Program-made: the position numbers and the translations under genes
The notes under the pieces: generated by a model
The model's input: the letters and a program-made list of their open reading frames with translations, nothing else
Database searches by the model: none
Told to the model about the DNA's origin: nothing
Source: Symbiodinium natans
Taxonomy: Eukaryota; Sar; Dinophyceae; Suessiales; Symbiodiniaceae
Assembly: GCA_905221605.1 (NCBI GenBank)
Contig: CAJNDS010000689.1
Location: 24,997-88,996 of the forward strand
Length of the DNA stretch: 64,000 nucleotides
Direction of reading: 5' to 3'
Shown here: one piece after another, positions 53,913 to 63,700 of the stretch
Layout of the letters: each line of letters opens with the position of its first letter
Position numbering within the stretch: position 1 is the first letter of the stretch

Positions 53913-54024
53913 GCCCTAAACCCTAAACCCTAAACCCTAAACCCTAAACCCTAAACCCTAAACCCTAAACCCTAAACCCTAAACCCTAAACCAACTAAAC
54001 CCTAAACCCTAAACCCTAAACCCT
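53913..54024. repeat. (CCCTAAA)n array
   Basis: About 15 heptamers; degenerate CCCTAAA DNA continues to 54420 with a poly-C run at 54242-54263. No gene. Confidence 0.97.
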
Positions 54025-54464
54025 GAAGCCCTCTAAGCAGCCCTCAGCACCACGTTTAAAACCTCAACCCCCTAAACCTCAAACCCCAAGACCCCAAGAC
54101 CCTAAACCCTAAACCCCGAAACCTCCTAAACCCTAAAGCCCGAAACCGCAGAGCCCCTAGACCCAAAGCTTAAAAACCCGAAACCCAAGGAAGCCCTAAC
54201 CCCCAAAACTCCAAAGCCCTAAACCCTAAACCCTAAGCCCCCTCCCCCCCCCCCCCCCCCGCCCCCTCCCCTTCCCCAAAAGCCCTAAACCCTAAACCCC
54301 AAGCAATAAACCCTAAACCTCCTCAACACCCCAAAGCCCCTAAACTCCAAAACCCTAAACCCCAAAGACCCTAACCTCCAAAACCCTAAGCCCCATTCCC
54401 CTCAACCCTCTCTTACTATGTATATTTAAACCCTAATGACCTTCGTCGGCATATTTTTTTCTGG

Positions 54465-56065
54465 GCCCTAGGGTTTAGGGCCCAGAGTTTTTTTTTTCAA
54501 GGTTTTTCAGAGTTTTTCAGTGTTTTTCAAGGTTTCTCAAGGTTTTTCAGGGTGTTTCAGGGTTTTTAACCCTCAAGAGGGTTTAGGGTTGTAGGGTTTG
54601 GGGCATAGGGTTTGGGGCATAGGGTTTAGGGCCCAGAGTTTTTTTTCAAGGTTTTTCAGAGTTTTTCAGTGTTTTTCATGGTTTTTCAATGTTTTTCAGG
54701 GTGTTTCAGGGTTTTTAACCCTCAATTCTGATGAGAAGGGCCGCCCCCGCGACCTTTTCACAGCCTAGTTTTGGTCAAGGGGGGGTCGTGTTTTTCAATT
54801 TTAGAGGCAAAATAGTCTTCGGAGACCCCCCTTGCCTCAAACTCCGACCCCCCCTTGAGAAGGAAAGTTTGCTTCCAAAAACACCCCAAATGAGGGGGGG
54901 GACCCCAGGATCGGCCCGGGCCACAGTTAAAAATGCGATTTTTTAGTACTGAAATCGACGGTTCTGGGTGGCCTCTTGTTTCTGGCAAACCGAGCCTTCA
55001 CCGGTTTCAGAATTTCAAGTTTTTCAAGGTTTTTCGAAGTTTTTCAAGGTTTTTCAAGGTTTTTCAGAATTTTTCAATGTTTTTCGATGTTTTTTTAATG
55101 TTTTTCAGGGTGTTTCAGGATTTGTTTTCTGGTTTAGGGCTGCAGGGTTTGGGGCATAGGGTTTAGGGCTGTAGGGTTTGGGGCATAGGGTTTAGGGCTG
55201 TAGGGTTTGGGGCATAGTGTTTAGAGCTGTAGGGTTTGGGGCATAGGGTTTAGGGCCGTAGGGTTTGGGGCATAGGGTTTAGAGCTGTAGGGTTTGGGGC
55301 ATGGCCTCCAAAAACACCCCAAATGAGCCCAGTTAAAAATGCGATTTTTTAGTACTGAAGTCGACGGTTCTGGGTGGCCTCTCGTTTCTGGATTTTTGGC
55401 CACCGAGCCTTTACCGGTTTCAGAATTTCAAGTTTTCGAGGTTCTTCAAGGTTTTTCAGAATTTTTTCAGTGTTTTTTTGATGTTTTTCAACGTTTTTCA
55501 GGGTTTTTTCAGGTTTAGAGCTGTAGGGTTTGGGGCATAGGGTTTGGTTTGGGGCATAGGGTTTAGGGCTGTATGGTTTGGGGCATAGGGTTTAGGGCTC
55601 AGAGGGTTTGGGGTATAGGGTTTAGGGCTCTTAGGGTTTGGGGCATAGGGTTTAGGGCCCAGAGTTTTTTTTCAAGGTTTTTCAAAGTTTTTCAGTGTTT
55701 TTCAAGGTTTTTCAATGTTTTTCAAGGTGTTTCAGGGTTTTTAACCCTCAATTCTGATGAAGGGCCGCCCCCACGGCCCCCGCGACCTTTTCACAGCTAG
55801 TTTTGGTCAAGGGGGGGGTCGTATTCTTCAATTTTAAAGGCAAAATAGTCTTCGGAGACCCCCCCCTGCCTCAAACTCCGACCCCCCCTTGAGAGGGAAA
55901 GTTTGCTTCCAAAAACACCCCAAATGAGGGGGACCCCAGGATCGGCCCGGGTCCCAGTTAAAAATGCGATTTTTTAGTACTGAAATCGACGGTTCTGGGT
56001 GGCCTCTCGTTTTCTGGAATTTTTGACCAAAACCGAGCCTTCACCGGTTTCAAGATTTCAAAGGT
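54465..56065. repeat. Composite tandem repeat with TTTTTCA(A/G)GG tracts
   Basis: Three kinds of block alternate. (i) TTTTTCAAGG/TTTTTCAGTG decamer runs at 54490, 54645, 55015, 55430 and 55665. (ii) TAGGGTTTGGGGCATAGGGT runs at 54590, 55135-55300 and 55520-55650. (iii) A longer block with GGGGACCCCAGGATCGGCCC, GCGATTTTTTAGTACTGAA and CCGAGCCTTCACCGGTTTCA at 54730-55010, partly at 55310-55420, and at 55745-56060. The frames across it are repeat artefacts. Confidence 0.9.
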
Positions 56066-56099
56066 TCGTCAACCCCCTTGATCCAAAACCACCCCAAAT

Positions 56100-56547
56100 G
56101 AGGGGCCACCCCCCCCCCCCCCACCCCACCCTCCTCGGTTTGAGAATTAGATTTTGGGTTTTCGGCCAATTGGACCTTGAGCTTTAAGCAGTGGACTTTG
56201 TATTTTCTCAATGTTATGGGTTTCTTGGGTGGGTGGGGTTTTATTCCAGCCCTTGACAAGCTGCTTGACTAGTGAATGCTCGGACTTGAGAGGCCTTACC
56301 CTAAACCCTAAGGCGGAGGGTTTTTTTTGCAAAGGTGGTCCTCTTGCAAAGGTAACCCCCCCCCCCCCCCCACCCCTCCCCCCCACCCCACCCCCCCCCC
56401 CCCGCCCTCTCCCCCACCCACCCCCCCCCCCCCCCCACCCACCCACCCCCACCCCCCCCCCCCCACCCCCCCCCACCCCTCACCCCCCCCCCCCTTCCGC
56501 CCCCCACCCCCCACCTCCCACTCCCCCCAACCCCCCCCCATTTGAAA
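56100..56547. repeat. Poly-C / CCCCA tract
   Basis: C-rich DNA with interspersed CACCC; a unique segment at 56130-56330 separates two C runs. Gly- and Pro-rich frames here are artefacts. Confidence 0.95.
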
Positions 56548-57002
56548 ACTCAATGCTTGCATCGTGGGTTTCAAAAAAACTCATATGCTTTGACGCAAGC
56601 TTGCGCGGCTCTACAAAAGCGGGGGGGTTGGGGGGGGGCAGCCCCCCCCCATTTGCAAACTCAATGCTTGCATGCTGCAATGCTTGCCTGTAGGTTTCAA
56701 AAAGACTCACATGTTTTGAAACAAGCTTGCACGGCTTTAAGAAGCGGGGGGGTTGGGGGGGGGGTGCAGCCCCCCCCATTTGCAAACTCAATGCTTGCAT
56801 CATGGGTTTCAAAAAGGTTCTTATGCTTTGATGTAAGCTTGCGCGGCTTAAAAAAGCGGGGGGGTTGGGGGGCCCCCATTTGCAAACTCAATGCTTGCAT
56901 CATGGGTTTCAACAAGACTCATATGCTTTGACGCAAGCTTGCACGGCTTAAAAAAGCGGGGGGGGTTGGGGGGGGCGCAGCCATTTGCAAACTCAATGCT
57001 TG
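56548..57002. repeat. About 100-127 bp satellite with paired G and C runs
   Basis: Units start AACTCAATGCTTGCAT, contain TCATATGCTTTGACGCAAGC, then a run of G with TTGGGG, then CAGCCCCCC and CATTTGC. Starts near 56548, 56659, 56787, 56888 and 56988. Each unit could fold G run against C run. Related to 41585-41900. Confidence 0.9.
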
Positions 57003-57111
57003 CGCATACTACATATATACACTCCACGTATTTCTACCAGCTGCAGCTACATCGCGGTAAAAAGAATCTTTGCGACTGGGGAGAACAGGGAAATCAAAAC
57101 GAAGTCGGCAC

Positions 57112-57405
57112 CCAAGCCAGGCCAAGCCGAGCCAAGCCACGCCGAGCCAAGCCAAGCCAGCCAGGCCAAGCCAAGCCAAGCCGAGCCCACCCGAGCCAAG
57201 CCAAGCCAAGGAGCCAAGCCAACCAAAGCCAAGCCAAGCCGAGCCAAGCCAAGCCAGAGGACAAGCCGAGCCAAGCCAAGCCAAGCCCAGCCGAGCCAAG
57301 CCAAGCCGAGCCAAGCCAACCAAAGCCAAGCCAAGCCAGACAAGCCGAGCCAAGCCAGGTCAGAGGACACGCCCAGCCAAGCCAAGCCAAGCCAAGCCAC
57401 ACCTT
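57112..57405. repeat. (GCCAA)n pentamer array
   Basis: About 290 bp of GCCAA/GCCGA pentamers with small interruptions. It is open in several frames, giving spurious Ala/Lys/Pro/Ser and Leu/Gly/Trp proteins. AGCCACACCTTTGCAA is repeated at its right end (57394 and 57423). Confidence 0.95.
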
Positions 57406-57524
57406 TGCAAGGGGACAGGGCCGAGCCACACCTTTGCAAAAAAAAAACCCGGACCCCCCTAAACCCTAAACCCTAAACCCTAAACCCTAAACCCTAAACC
57501 CTAAACCCTAAACCCAAAACCTTT

Positions 57525-57610
57525 GAGCCGATCTGCTGCGGCGTCGCACCCAGCCGCCTGCTCGAGGCGATCCCCGGGGCACAGGCCTCGGAGACTCCAA
57601 CACTTCCCTC
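57525..57610. other. Exon-like segment, strand unresolved
   Basis: Lies between a CCCTAAA array and a TTTAGGG array. Minus: ACAPGIASSRRLGATPQQIG before AAAG|GTTTTGGG. Plus: FEPICCGVAPSRLLEAIPGA. Both open, so no strand is assigned. Confidence 0.35.
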
Positions 57611-57959
57611 TTTGAGGGTAGGGTTTAGGGTTTAGGGTTTAAGGTTTAGAGTTTAGAGTTTAGGGTTTAGGGTTTTGGGTTTAGGGGTTAAGGGTTTAGG
57701 GGTTTAGGGTTTAGGGGTTAGTGTTAACGCTGAAACTTCGATTTGTAAGGGTGTGGGCAACAGAAGGAGTGCATTATTGCTGTCGGAGGCCGTTTGAAGA
57801 CGAGGGGGGAAAAGACTGGTGCGGTTCAGGGCAGGTTTCGGGGCCAGGGGTGGTGTCCCCCATTCATTTTGGTGTGCACTGCGTGCCCCCAAAAACCACC
57901 CGAAGCGCGACGTGCACGTCACCTTTTTGACGGCGAAAGCCTTCATTTTGCGTCTTCGA

Positions 57960-58380
57960 CCTCTCTGACCCCTAACTCCTAAACCCTAAACCCAAACCTT
58001 TACGTGCCTCAAGTGGCCAGGCGGCCTACGCAACGGTCCTCTCCTCAAACTTGGGGTCGAGAACGTGCGGCCGAACAGAATCCCGTTTAGGGGATTTGGG
58101 GGCTTCAGGGGTTTAGGGTTAAAACAGGCCATAAGCCTGGAAACCTTCCTCAACCCTTCCCTTGCAGTCCTGGGGCCCTATTTGGCTTGAGATCCCTGGG
58201 CCCTATATTCCCCCAACCCTCGAGGCACCAAACCCAAACCCTAAACCAAGTCCCAAAGCCCCCAAAAGCCCCAAACCCCAAGCCCCAAGCCCCAAACCCT
58301 CCTAAAAGCCCACACGCCGAAGCCCTAAAACCCCAAGCCCTAAACCGAAACCCTAAATCCTAGAAACCCCCCAAATCCCC
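57960..58380. other. Unique and degenerate repeat DNA
   Basis: CCCTAAA variants with short unique stretches; frames at 57704-57982 on both strands are unconvincing. No gene. Confidence 0.4.
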
Positions 58381-58467
58381 CCTAAACCCTAACCCTAAAC
58401 CCTAAACCCTAAACCCTAAACCCTAAACCCTAAACCCTAAACCCTAAACCCTAAACCCTAAACCCCA
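58381..58467. repeat. (CCCTAAA)n array
   Basis: Eleven or so heptamers before the segment 58468-58550. Confidence 0.97.
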
Positions 58468-58550
58468 GGGCTGTGGCCGAAGTAGGCGGCCAGGCTTGGG
58501 CGCTTCACCGCCAAGGCGAGGTACACGCGCGAGGCCCTGAGGACCAGCTA
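58468..58550. other. Exon-like segment, strand unresolved
   Basis: Minus: acceptor GCTGGTCCTCAG, ASRVYLALAVKRPSLAAYFG then HSP, before GGGTTTAGGG. Plus: acceptor AAACCCCAG, AVAEVGGQAWALHRQGE, donor GTACACG. Telomere-like arrays flank it with the usual polarity. Confidence 0.4.
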
Positions 58551-58554
58551 GGGA

Positions 58555-59000
58555 GGGTTTAGGGTTTAGGGTTTAGGGTTGAGGGGTTGAGGGGTTGAGG
58601 AGCTTAGGAGTTTAGGAGTTTAGGGCTGGGTCAGGGTTTAGGGTTTGAGGGTTTAGGGTTTAGGGGTGTTTGTTCTTGGGGGCTTGGGGGCTTGGGGGCG
58701 TTAGGGGTCTTTGGGTTCTTTGGGGTCTTAGGGGCTTAAGGGTCTTAGGGTTCTTAAGGGGTCTTTAAGGGGCTTTAGCTTAGGGGGGCTCAGGGGCTTG
58801 GGGTCTTAGGGTTCTTCAGGGGTCTTTAGGGGCTTCGGGGTCTTAAAGGTCTTAAGCGGCTTAGGGGCTTAGGGGTTCAGGGGCGTGGGGGTTAGGGTCT
58901 TAGGTGCTTAGGCTTAGGGGGGCTTCGAGGTCTTAGGGGTCTTAAGGGGTCCGTTGAGGGGTTTAGGGCGTCGGGCCTCCTGCGCCCCACAAGACCCCCT
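58555..59000. repeat. G-rich decayed tract (CTTAGGGG variants)
   Basis: TTTAGGG heptamers pass into GGGGCTTAGGGGTCTT-type octamers for about 350 bp. Confidence 0.85.
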
Positions 59001-59375
59001 TCAAATGCAGCTGTGCACTTTCGGTGCCTAACTTTATGGGTGATGCAGCAAACTCTTTAACGTTTGGTCCTTGAGATGGAAAGGAAGTTGCACACTGACG
59101 GAAGGATTTCGAGCCCTGAAACTGTCCTCCCCTAAACAAGCAGTTCGCTCAAGGTTATTCAGCCTCAATCACTACCAGGCCCGAACCCGCAGCCCTTTGC
59201 TGAAGCCCTAAATGGCCCTAAATGGCCCCCTAAACTCCTAAACCCTCAAACCCTAGACCCAGCTCTAAACTCCTAAGCCCTTAACCCACAAACCCCTCAA
59301 ACCCGAAGCCCTAAACACCTAAACTCCAAAACCCCCTCCCAAGCCCTCAGCCCCCAAGCCTCCTCCTCCCCCCAC

Positions 59376-59510
59376 CCTAAACCCTAAACCCTAAACCCTA
59401 AACCCTTAAACCTAAACCCTAAACCCTAAACCCTAAACCCTAAACCCTAAACCCTAAACCCTAAACCCTAAACCCTAAACCCTAAACCCTAAACCCTAAA
59501 CCCTAAACCC
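59376..59510. repeat. (CCCTAAA)n array
   Basis: About 19 heptamers ending CCCGAG, whose AG could be the acceptor for 59514-59576. Confidence 0.97.
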
Positions 59511-59513
59511 GAG

Positions 59514-59576
59514 TGGGCGCACATCAGCGTGAAGGGAGGGAACTCGTGCAGGCGAAGATCCATCCTCACAGCGTTT
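59514..59576 (+). CDS. Candidate exon ending at foldback D copy 2
   Basis: Acceptor CCCTAAACCCGAG, 21 codons WAHISVKGGNSCRRRSILTA-F, donor GTAGGGATTCC, the first bases of the foldback. Phase 0 at both ends. Confidence 0.4.
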
Positions 59577-59731
59577 GTAGGGATTCCTTAGTTGTCCAGT
59601 ACCTAGGGGTTTTAGGGTTTAGGGTTTAGGGTTTAGGGTTTAGGGTTTAGGGTTTAGGGGTTGAGGATTTGGGATTATAAGGGGAATATATTAACCCAAA
59701 AAGGTTAAAGGTTACCTACTCTACTACTAAG
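59577..59731 (+). mobile_element. Introner-like foldback element D, copy 2, with telomere-like array
   Basis: Ends GGATTCCTTAGTTG and CTACTAAGGATTCC are inverted (12 of 14 match). Inside are six TTTAGGG heptamers and ATTAACCCAAAAAGGTTAAA. Relative to 48493-48666 the element is inverted. It starts with a candidate donor (TTT|GTAGGG) and ends with a candidate acceptor (CTACTAAG), giving a 155-nt intron. Confidence 0.55.
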
Positions 59732-60031
59732 GATTCCGACTGGAGAGTTGAGAGGCTTCAGGGTTTCAGGGTCAAGGGCTTTAGTGTTGGAGGCTTAAGT
59801 TTAGGGTTTAGGGTTTAGGGTTTAGGGTTTAGGGTTTCAGGGTCAAGGGCTTTTAAGATTTCAGAGGTTTAAGTTTAGGGTGTCAGGCTTCGGATGTAGG
59901 ATTTGTAGGTTTAGGGTTTAGGGGCAGGCCCTGTGTAGAGCCCCGAAGGATAGGAATGTCCCTACCATAGATAGAGGGCCCGCAATGTGCACACCACCCT
60001 TTCTGTACAAAGACACTCCCCTAGCTCGCAG

Positions 60032-60104
60032 GCCCGTCAACCTCAAAACGCTTAGCAACATCTGCGAACACCTAGAGCAAGAGTGGGGTGGCCTTGCTTG
60101 TTGG
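60032..60104 (+). CDS. Candidate internal exon
   Basis: Acceptor CCCCTAGCTCGCAG, 73 nt giving PVNLKTLSNICEHLEQEWGG then LACW, donor TTGG|GTACATCC. A plus-strand neighbour of 59514-59576. An open minus-strand frame (59918-60259) overlaps but is less protein-like. Confidence 0.45.
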
Positions 60105-60531
60105 GTACATCCAGGTTGCCCAGTAAACTGCTGAAAAAAACCTAGACCCGAAGAAAGGCCAACGCTCCGAATTCCCACTTCCCATCCCCGTCCCCTCAGC
60201 GGAGTGGGTTTAGTAGCCGGCTTAGAAGGGTTTTGGTACTGGGAGGTTCCCCTTATCAACCAACTATATCTGTACTTAGAGCTGTACCAACCATATTAGG
60301 GGCACTTACGGGGCTTATAAGTGGGTCATATGTACACTTAGAATTCCTTCATAAGTACCATCAACCTGGTCCAAGTAGAGAGTAGGGTTTAGTGGCAGGC
60401 GCTTCCAAGGGGCCTCCAGGGGCCTCCAGCAGCCTTCCAGGGGTCAGGGATCTCCAAAAAAGGAGGGTCTAAACCCTAAACCCTAAACCCTAAACCCTCG
60501 CGAGTGAGTAAGAAGCCAGTTGGATTACCAT

Positions 60532-60737
60532 GTCTGCAACATGTCGGCTTAGGTCTACAGGAGCCCAAGCCACAAGCAGAGTGTCTTTTTAAGAAATCAT
60601 CATGTATAGTGTACAGTACTATTAAAGACGTCATAGGACACAGACTCCTATCAGAACGTGTCTTGTTGTTTGTTGTGTTGTTCCTGCTTGGTGGAAAAGA
60701 GAGCCCTGCGTAACCCCGCTGTGGAGCTTCTTGCCCA
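60532..60737 (+). repeat. Possible 5' LTR of the copia-like element
   Basis: Placed only because a primer-binding site follows at 60743 and the interval can be drawn as TG...CA. The other LTR is outside the window, so the limits are a guess. Confidence 0.25.
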
Positions 60738-60742
60738 CGCGA

Positions 60743-60764
60743 GGGTTATGAGCCCAACGCTACG
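60743..60764 (+). promoter_or_regulatory. Primer-binding site of half-tRNA (initiator Met) type
   Basis: GGGTTATGAGCCC is the complement of the anticodon arm of eukaryotic initiator tRNA-Met (GGGCTCATAACCC); the adjoining AACGCT fits the region just before it. Drosophila copia is known to prime from such an internal tRNA fragment. It lies 32 bp before the polyprotein ATG. Confidence 0.55.
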
Positions 60765-60795
60765 TAAAAGGGCTCTGTAGAAAGTAGACCTTGCC

Positions 60796-63700
60796 ATGGC
60801 AAACCTCCCGAATCCTTTCTGGTCAGATGCGGTGCAGCAGGAATTTCGTCGTGCACAACAGATGGTGCAGGAGGACCCTGGGGAAAGAGGTGCAGCTACA
60901 AGAGAAGGCGATGAATCTGAACGTGAACCGCCATATGAGTTTGGACCTCAAGCCCAGGAAACTCCTGAGGCCGGAGCAAGTACAGCCAGGGACAATGTGC
61001 CCCATGAGCCAGCTTCGTGTCCTGCAGAAGTACATCGTGTTGACCCTGTTGCGCTGGCGACACAGCCACAGGAACCGGAGGCACTTGCTGCCAGGGAAGC
61101 ATCGCCAGCTCATTACAGCGTTACTGGATTGAGTGAGCTTTCGACTCTGGAGCGTGGTGGTGTGAGAGTTGGCCTTGAATCATCGGGACTTAAAGAAGTT
61201 GATGACCGAGAGCTAGTTCCTGATTATGGCACGCCACCTGTTGCGACTCAGTCCGGAAATAGAGATCCCTTTGGCGATCTGGGGTCAATGCTACGCGTGC
61301 TGATGCAAGGCCAGCAGTCTTTGGTAGAGCGAATGGATAAGCTGGAGAGCTCCAAAGCATCGTCATCGTCTGCAGGTGCAAGCTCTAGTATCTCTGAGCC
61401 GCGTCCGAAGGCTGTGTTTCCTCCTCAGTTCGTTGGCAGACCAGCTGTGACCGGCAAGCCGGCTAACCTTGGGGAAACTGGGACGGGACCTGGTGGGGAA
61501 ATGAGCCAACTGGGACCGCCAACTGAGACCCAGGCCCAGGCTCCGAGTGCGGGTGTGGTTGAGCTCGAAGGGTCAAAGTACGCCTGGCGAATCACGCCCG
61601 AAGGATTGAAACTAGAGAAACAGACTGCAAACGTAGCTGAGGCCTTAAGCCAAAGAGCCAGATCACCTTTTAAGCCCAGAAACCCCAACAGCCCAAAGCA
61701 AACCCAAAAGCCTAGAACGCGGAATGAAACCTCTCAGAGGTCGCGTCAACCTGTCAGGACAGCAGGTGCGCAGGAGGCTGCGTCAAAGCTCTTTGATGTT
61801 GGTGGTTGCGGGCGGTCCACAACTGTTGCGGGAGTGCCGTGGGGAAATCATGGACAGGGGAGAGGTAGTCTATCTCGAACAGGCCTGTTAAGATACCCAG
61901 TGAGTCCAGGAGGCACCGAAATCAGGCCGCCGCCTGACCCTGTCCCGACACGCGCTGGTGATCTCACCGAGCCGCAGCAGCCTGAAGAGCCTATCAAGCA
62001 TTGCCCTGATTTGCCAGTCTTGGAGGAATACGACCCAGACACATCAAGCATTACTGCGGGAGATTGGCTAGCCACACTAGGCCCAAGTATGAGTTCCCTC
62101 AGTCCCAATGCACGTGAGTGGTGGGCAAGCGTCACCCAAGAATCTAGGACCCTATATGCGCAATGGTTGAGCGCGTCCCCACTGGATCGCCTGAAGATTA
62201 AACCTGAAAGCCTTGTTGAGTTGCATCAAACAGGTCGTTTTTCCAGGGTTGAGCAGAAGGCTGTTCCGATGTTACTCAAAAGTATAGGAGCTGAGCTGCG
62301 TGAAGATGTGGTTACCTCAAGGTTGTTTTCCGCCGCTGCCATAGTGTATAAAACGATGTGTCGGTATCAGCCGGGAGGTTCGGGGGAAAGACAGCGACTA
62401 TTGGAATACTTGGTTGAGCCTGAGCCCTGCACTACAGTGTCAGAAGCTGTTCGAGGGATCAGAAAGTGGCGCAGGTGGCTGACCAGGGCAGTTGAGCTGG
62501 GAGTGTCCTTGCCCGACCCTTCGCTCCAAGTGCGTGGGCTTGATCGCCTGTACCCCCCTAGCCTGTCCACTACATCCAGTTTTCGCCTTATGACCTTCCG
62601 TACGCGCTCACTCACAGGGCCAACAGATGAGCAGATTAGGACCTCGATGATGCAGGAAGCCACGGCCCTGCTGAGGTCTCTTCAGCTCAAATCCTTGGCA
62701 CTTAGACCTGAGCATGCGGAGCATCAGGATCATCAGGACTGGATCGCGCCGCAGAAATCTCAGAACTTGGACGTTGTGGGGTGCGTTGGTGTCCTTGTGG
62801 CTGGTGCTTTAAGCAAAAACACTTCGCCGCAAGCGTTCCAGGTGGACTCGCCGGTTACATGCCGGAGGGGTTTGATTGATTCTGGTGCGAACGCATGCCT
62901 CCGGAAGCGGTTTGAGAGTGAGACCCTGGAGGACTTGATCGCATGTTCTGTGCATTTGGCCTCTGGCGTCGCTGATTTGTGGGTCACCCCGTTGGGAACT
63001 TTGGTTTCGGCGTGCGAAGTTGAACCTGTTGTTTCGCTTGGAAAGTTGGTGGAGCTTGGATGCCAAATGACGTGGCGTGAGGATCAGTGTACGTTGCTTC
63101 ACCCGCTGAGGGGAGCGATTCAACTTGATGTGAAATCAAGGTGTCCACGATTGCGTCGCGAGCTCGCCCATTTGCTGATTCAGGATGTTGAGCAGCGTGT
63201 TCTCACAGGCCACTCCCAGACTCAGCATGAGGGCCCGCGTGAGAGCAAGGGTCCATATGCAGCCTTGGATTGTGTACGTTGCGTCCTGGGGGGGAGTGTT
63301 GAAGGAGGTCTTTGGGCGGACCGAAAACCAAAACCGCCGGAAGGGTTTTTCAGCAACGTGGCTGATTTGGCGGCCCCGAAAGCAAAAACACCTCAAGAGT
63401 TGTTGGGAGATGAGGCCGAGGCTCTCGAAGCAAGCCGGGGAAGTCCCCAGGCCGAGAGCCTGCGCAACATCAAAACGTTTGAGTCGCTGTCTGAGAGCGA
63501 CGTCTTGAGTGATATTGCTGAGGAGTTTGAGCGAAGCCACCCTCACAAGGTTTGCAAGTTGACGCTGTGTGTTGAAACAGCGAGAGTGCCGAGTCAGAGT
63601 GCGGACGAGCTCGAGTCCTTGATGCTTGAGTTTGAGAGCTTGTGGTTGAGAGTGCGTTTCAATGGCCGTCCTTCATTACAATCCCAAACCTGTCAACAAA

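Noticed and set aside
56147-56693. Gly-rich and Pro-rich proteins on both strands
   Set aside because: Translations of poly-C/poly-G DNA with no composition independent of the repeat.
57009-57476. Long Ala/Lys/Pro and Leu/Gly/Trp proteins
   Set aside because: They are translations of the GCCAA pentamer array, open in several frames on both strands.
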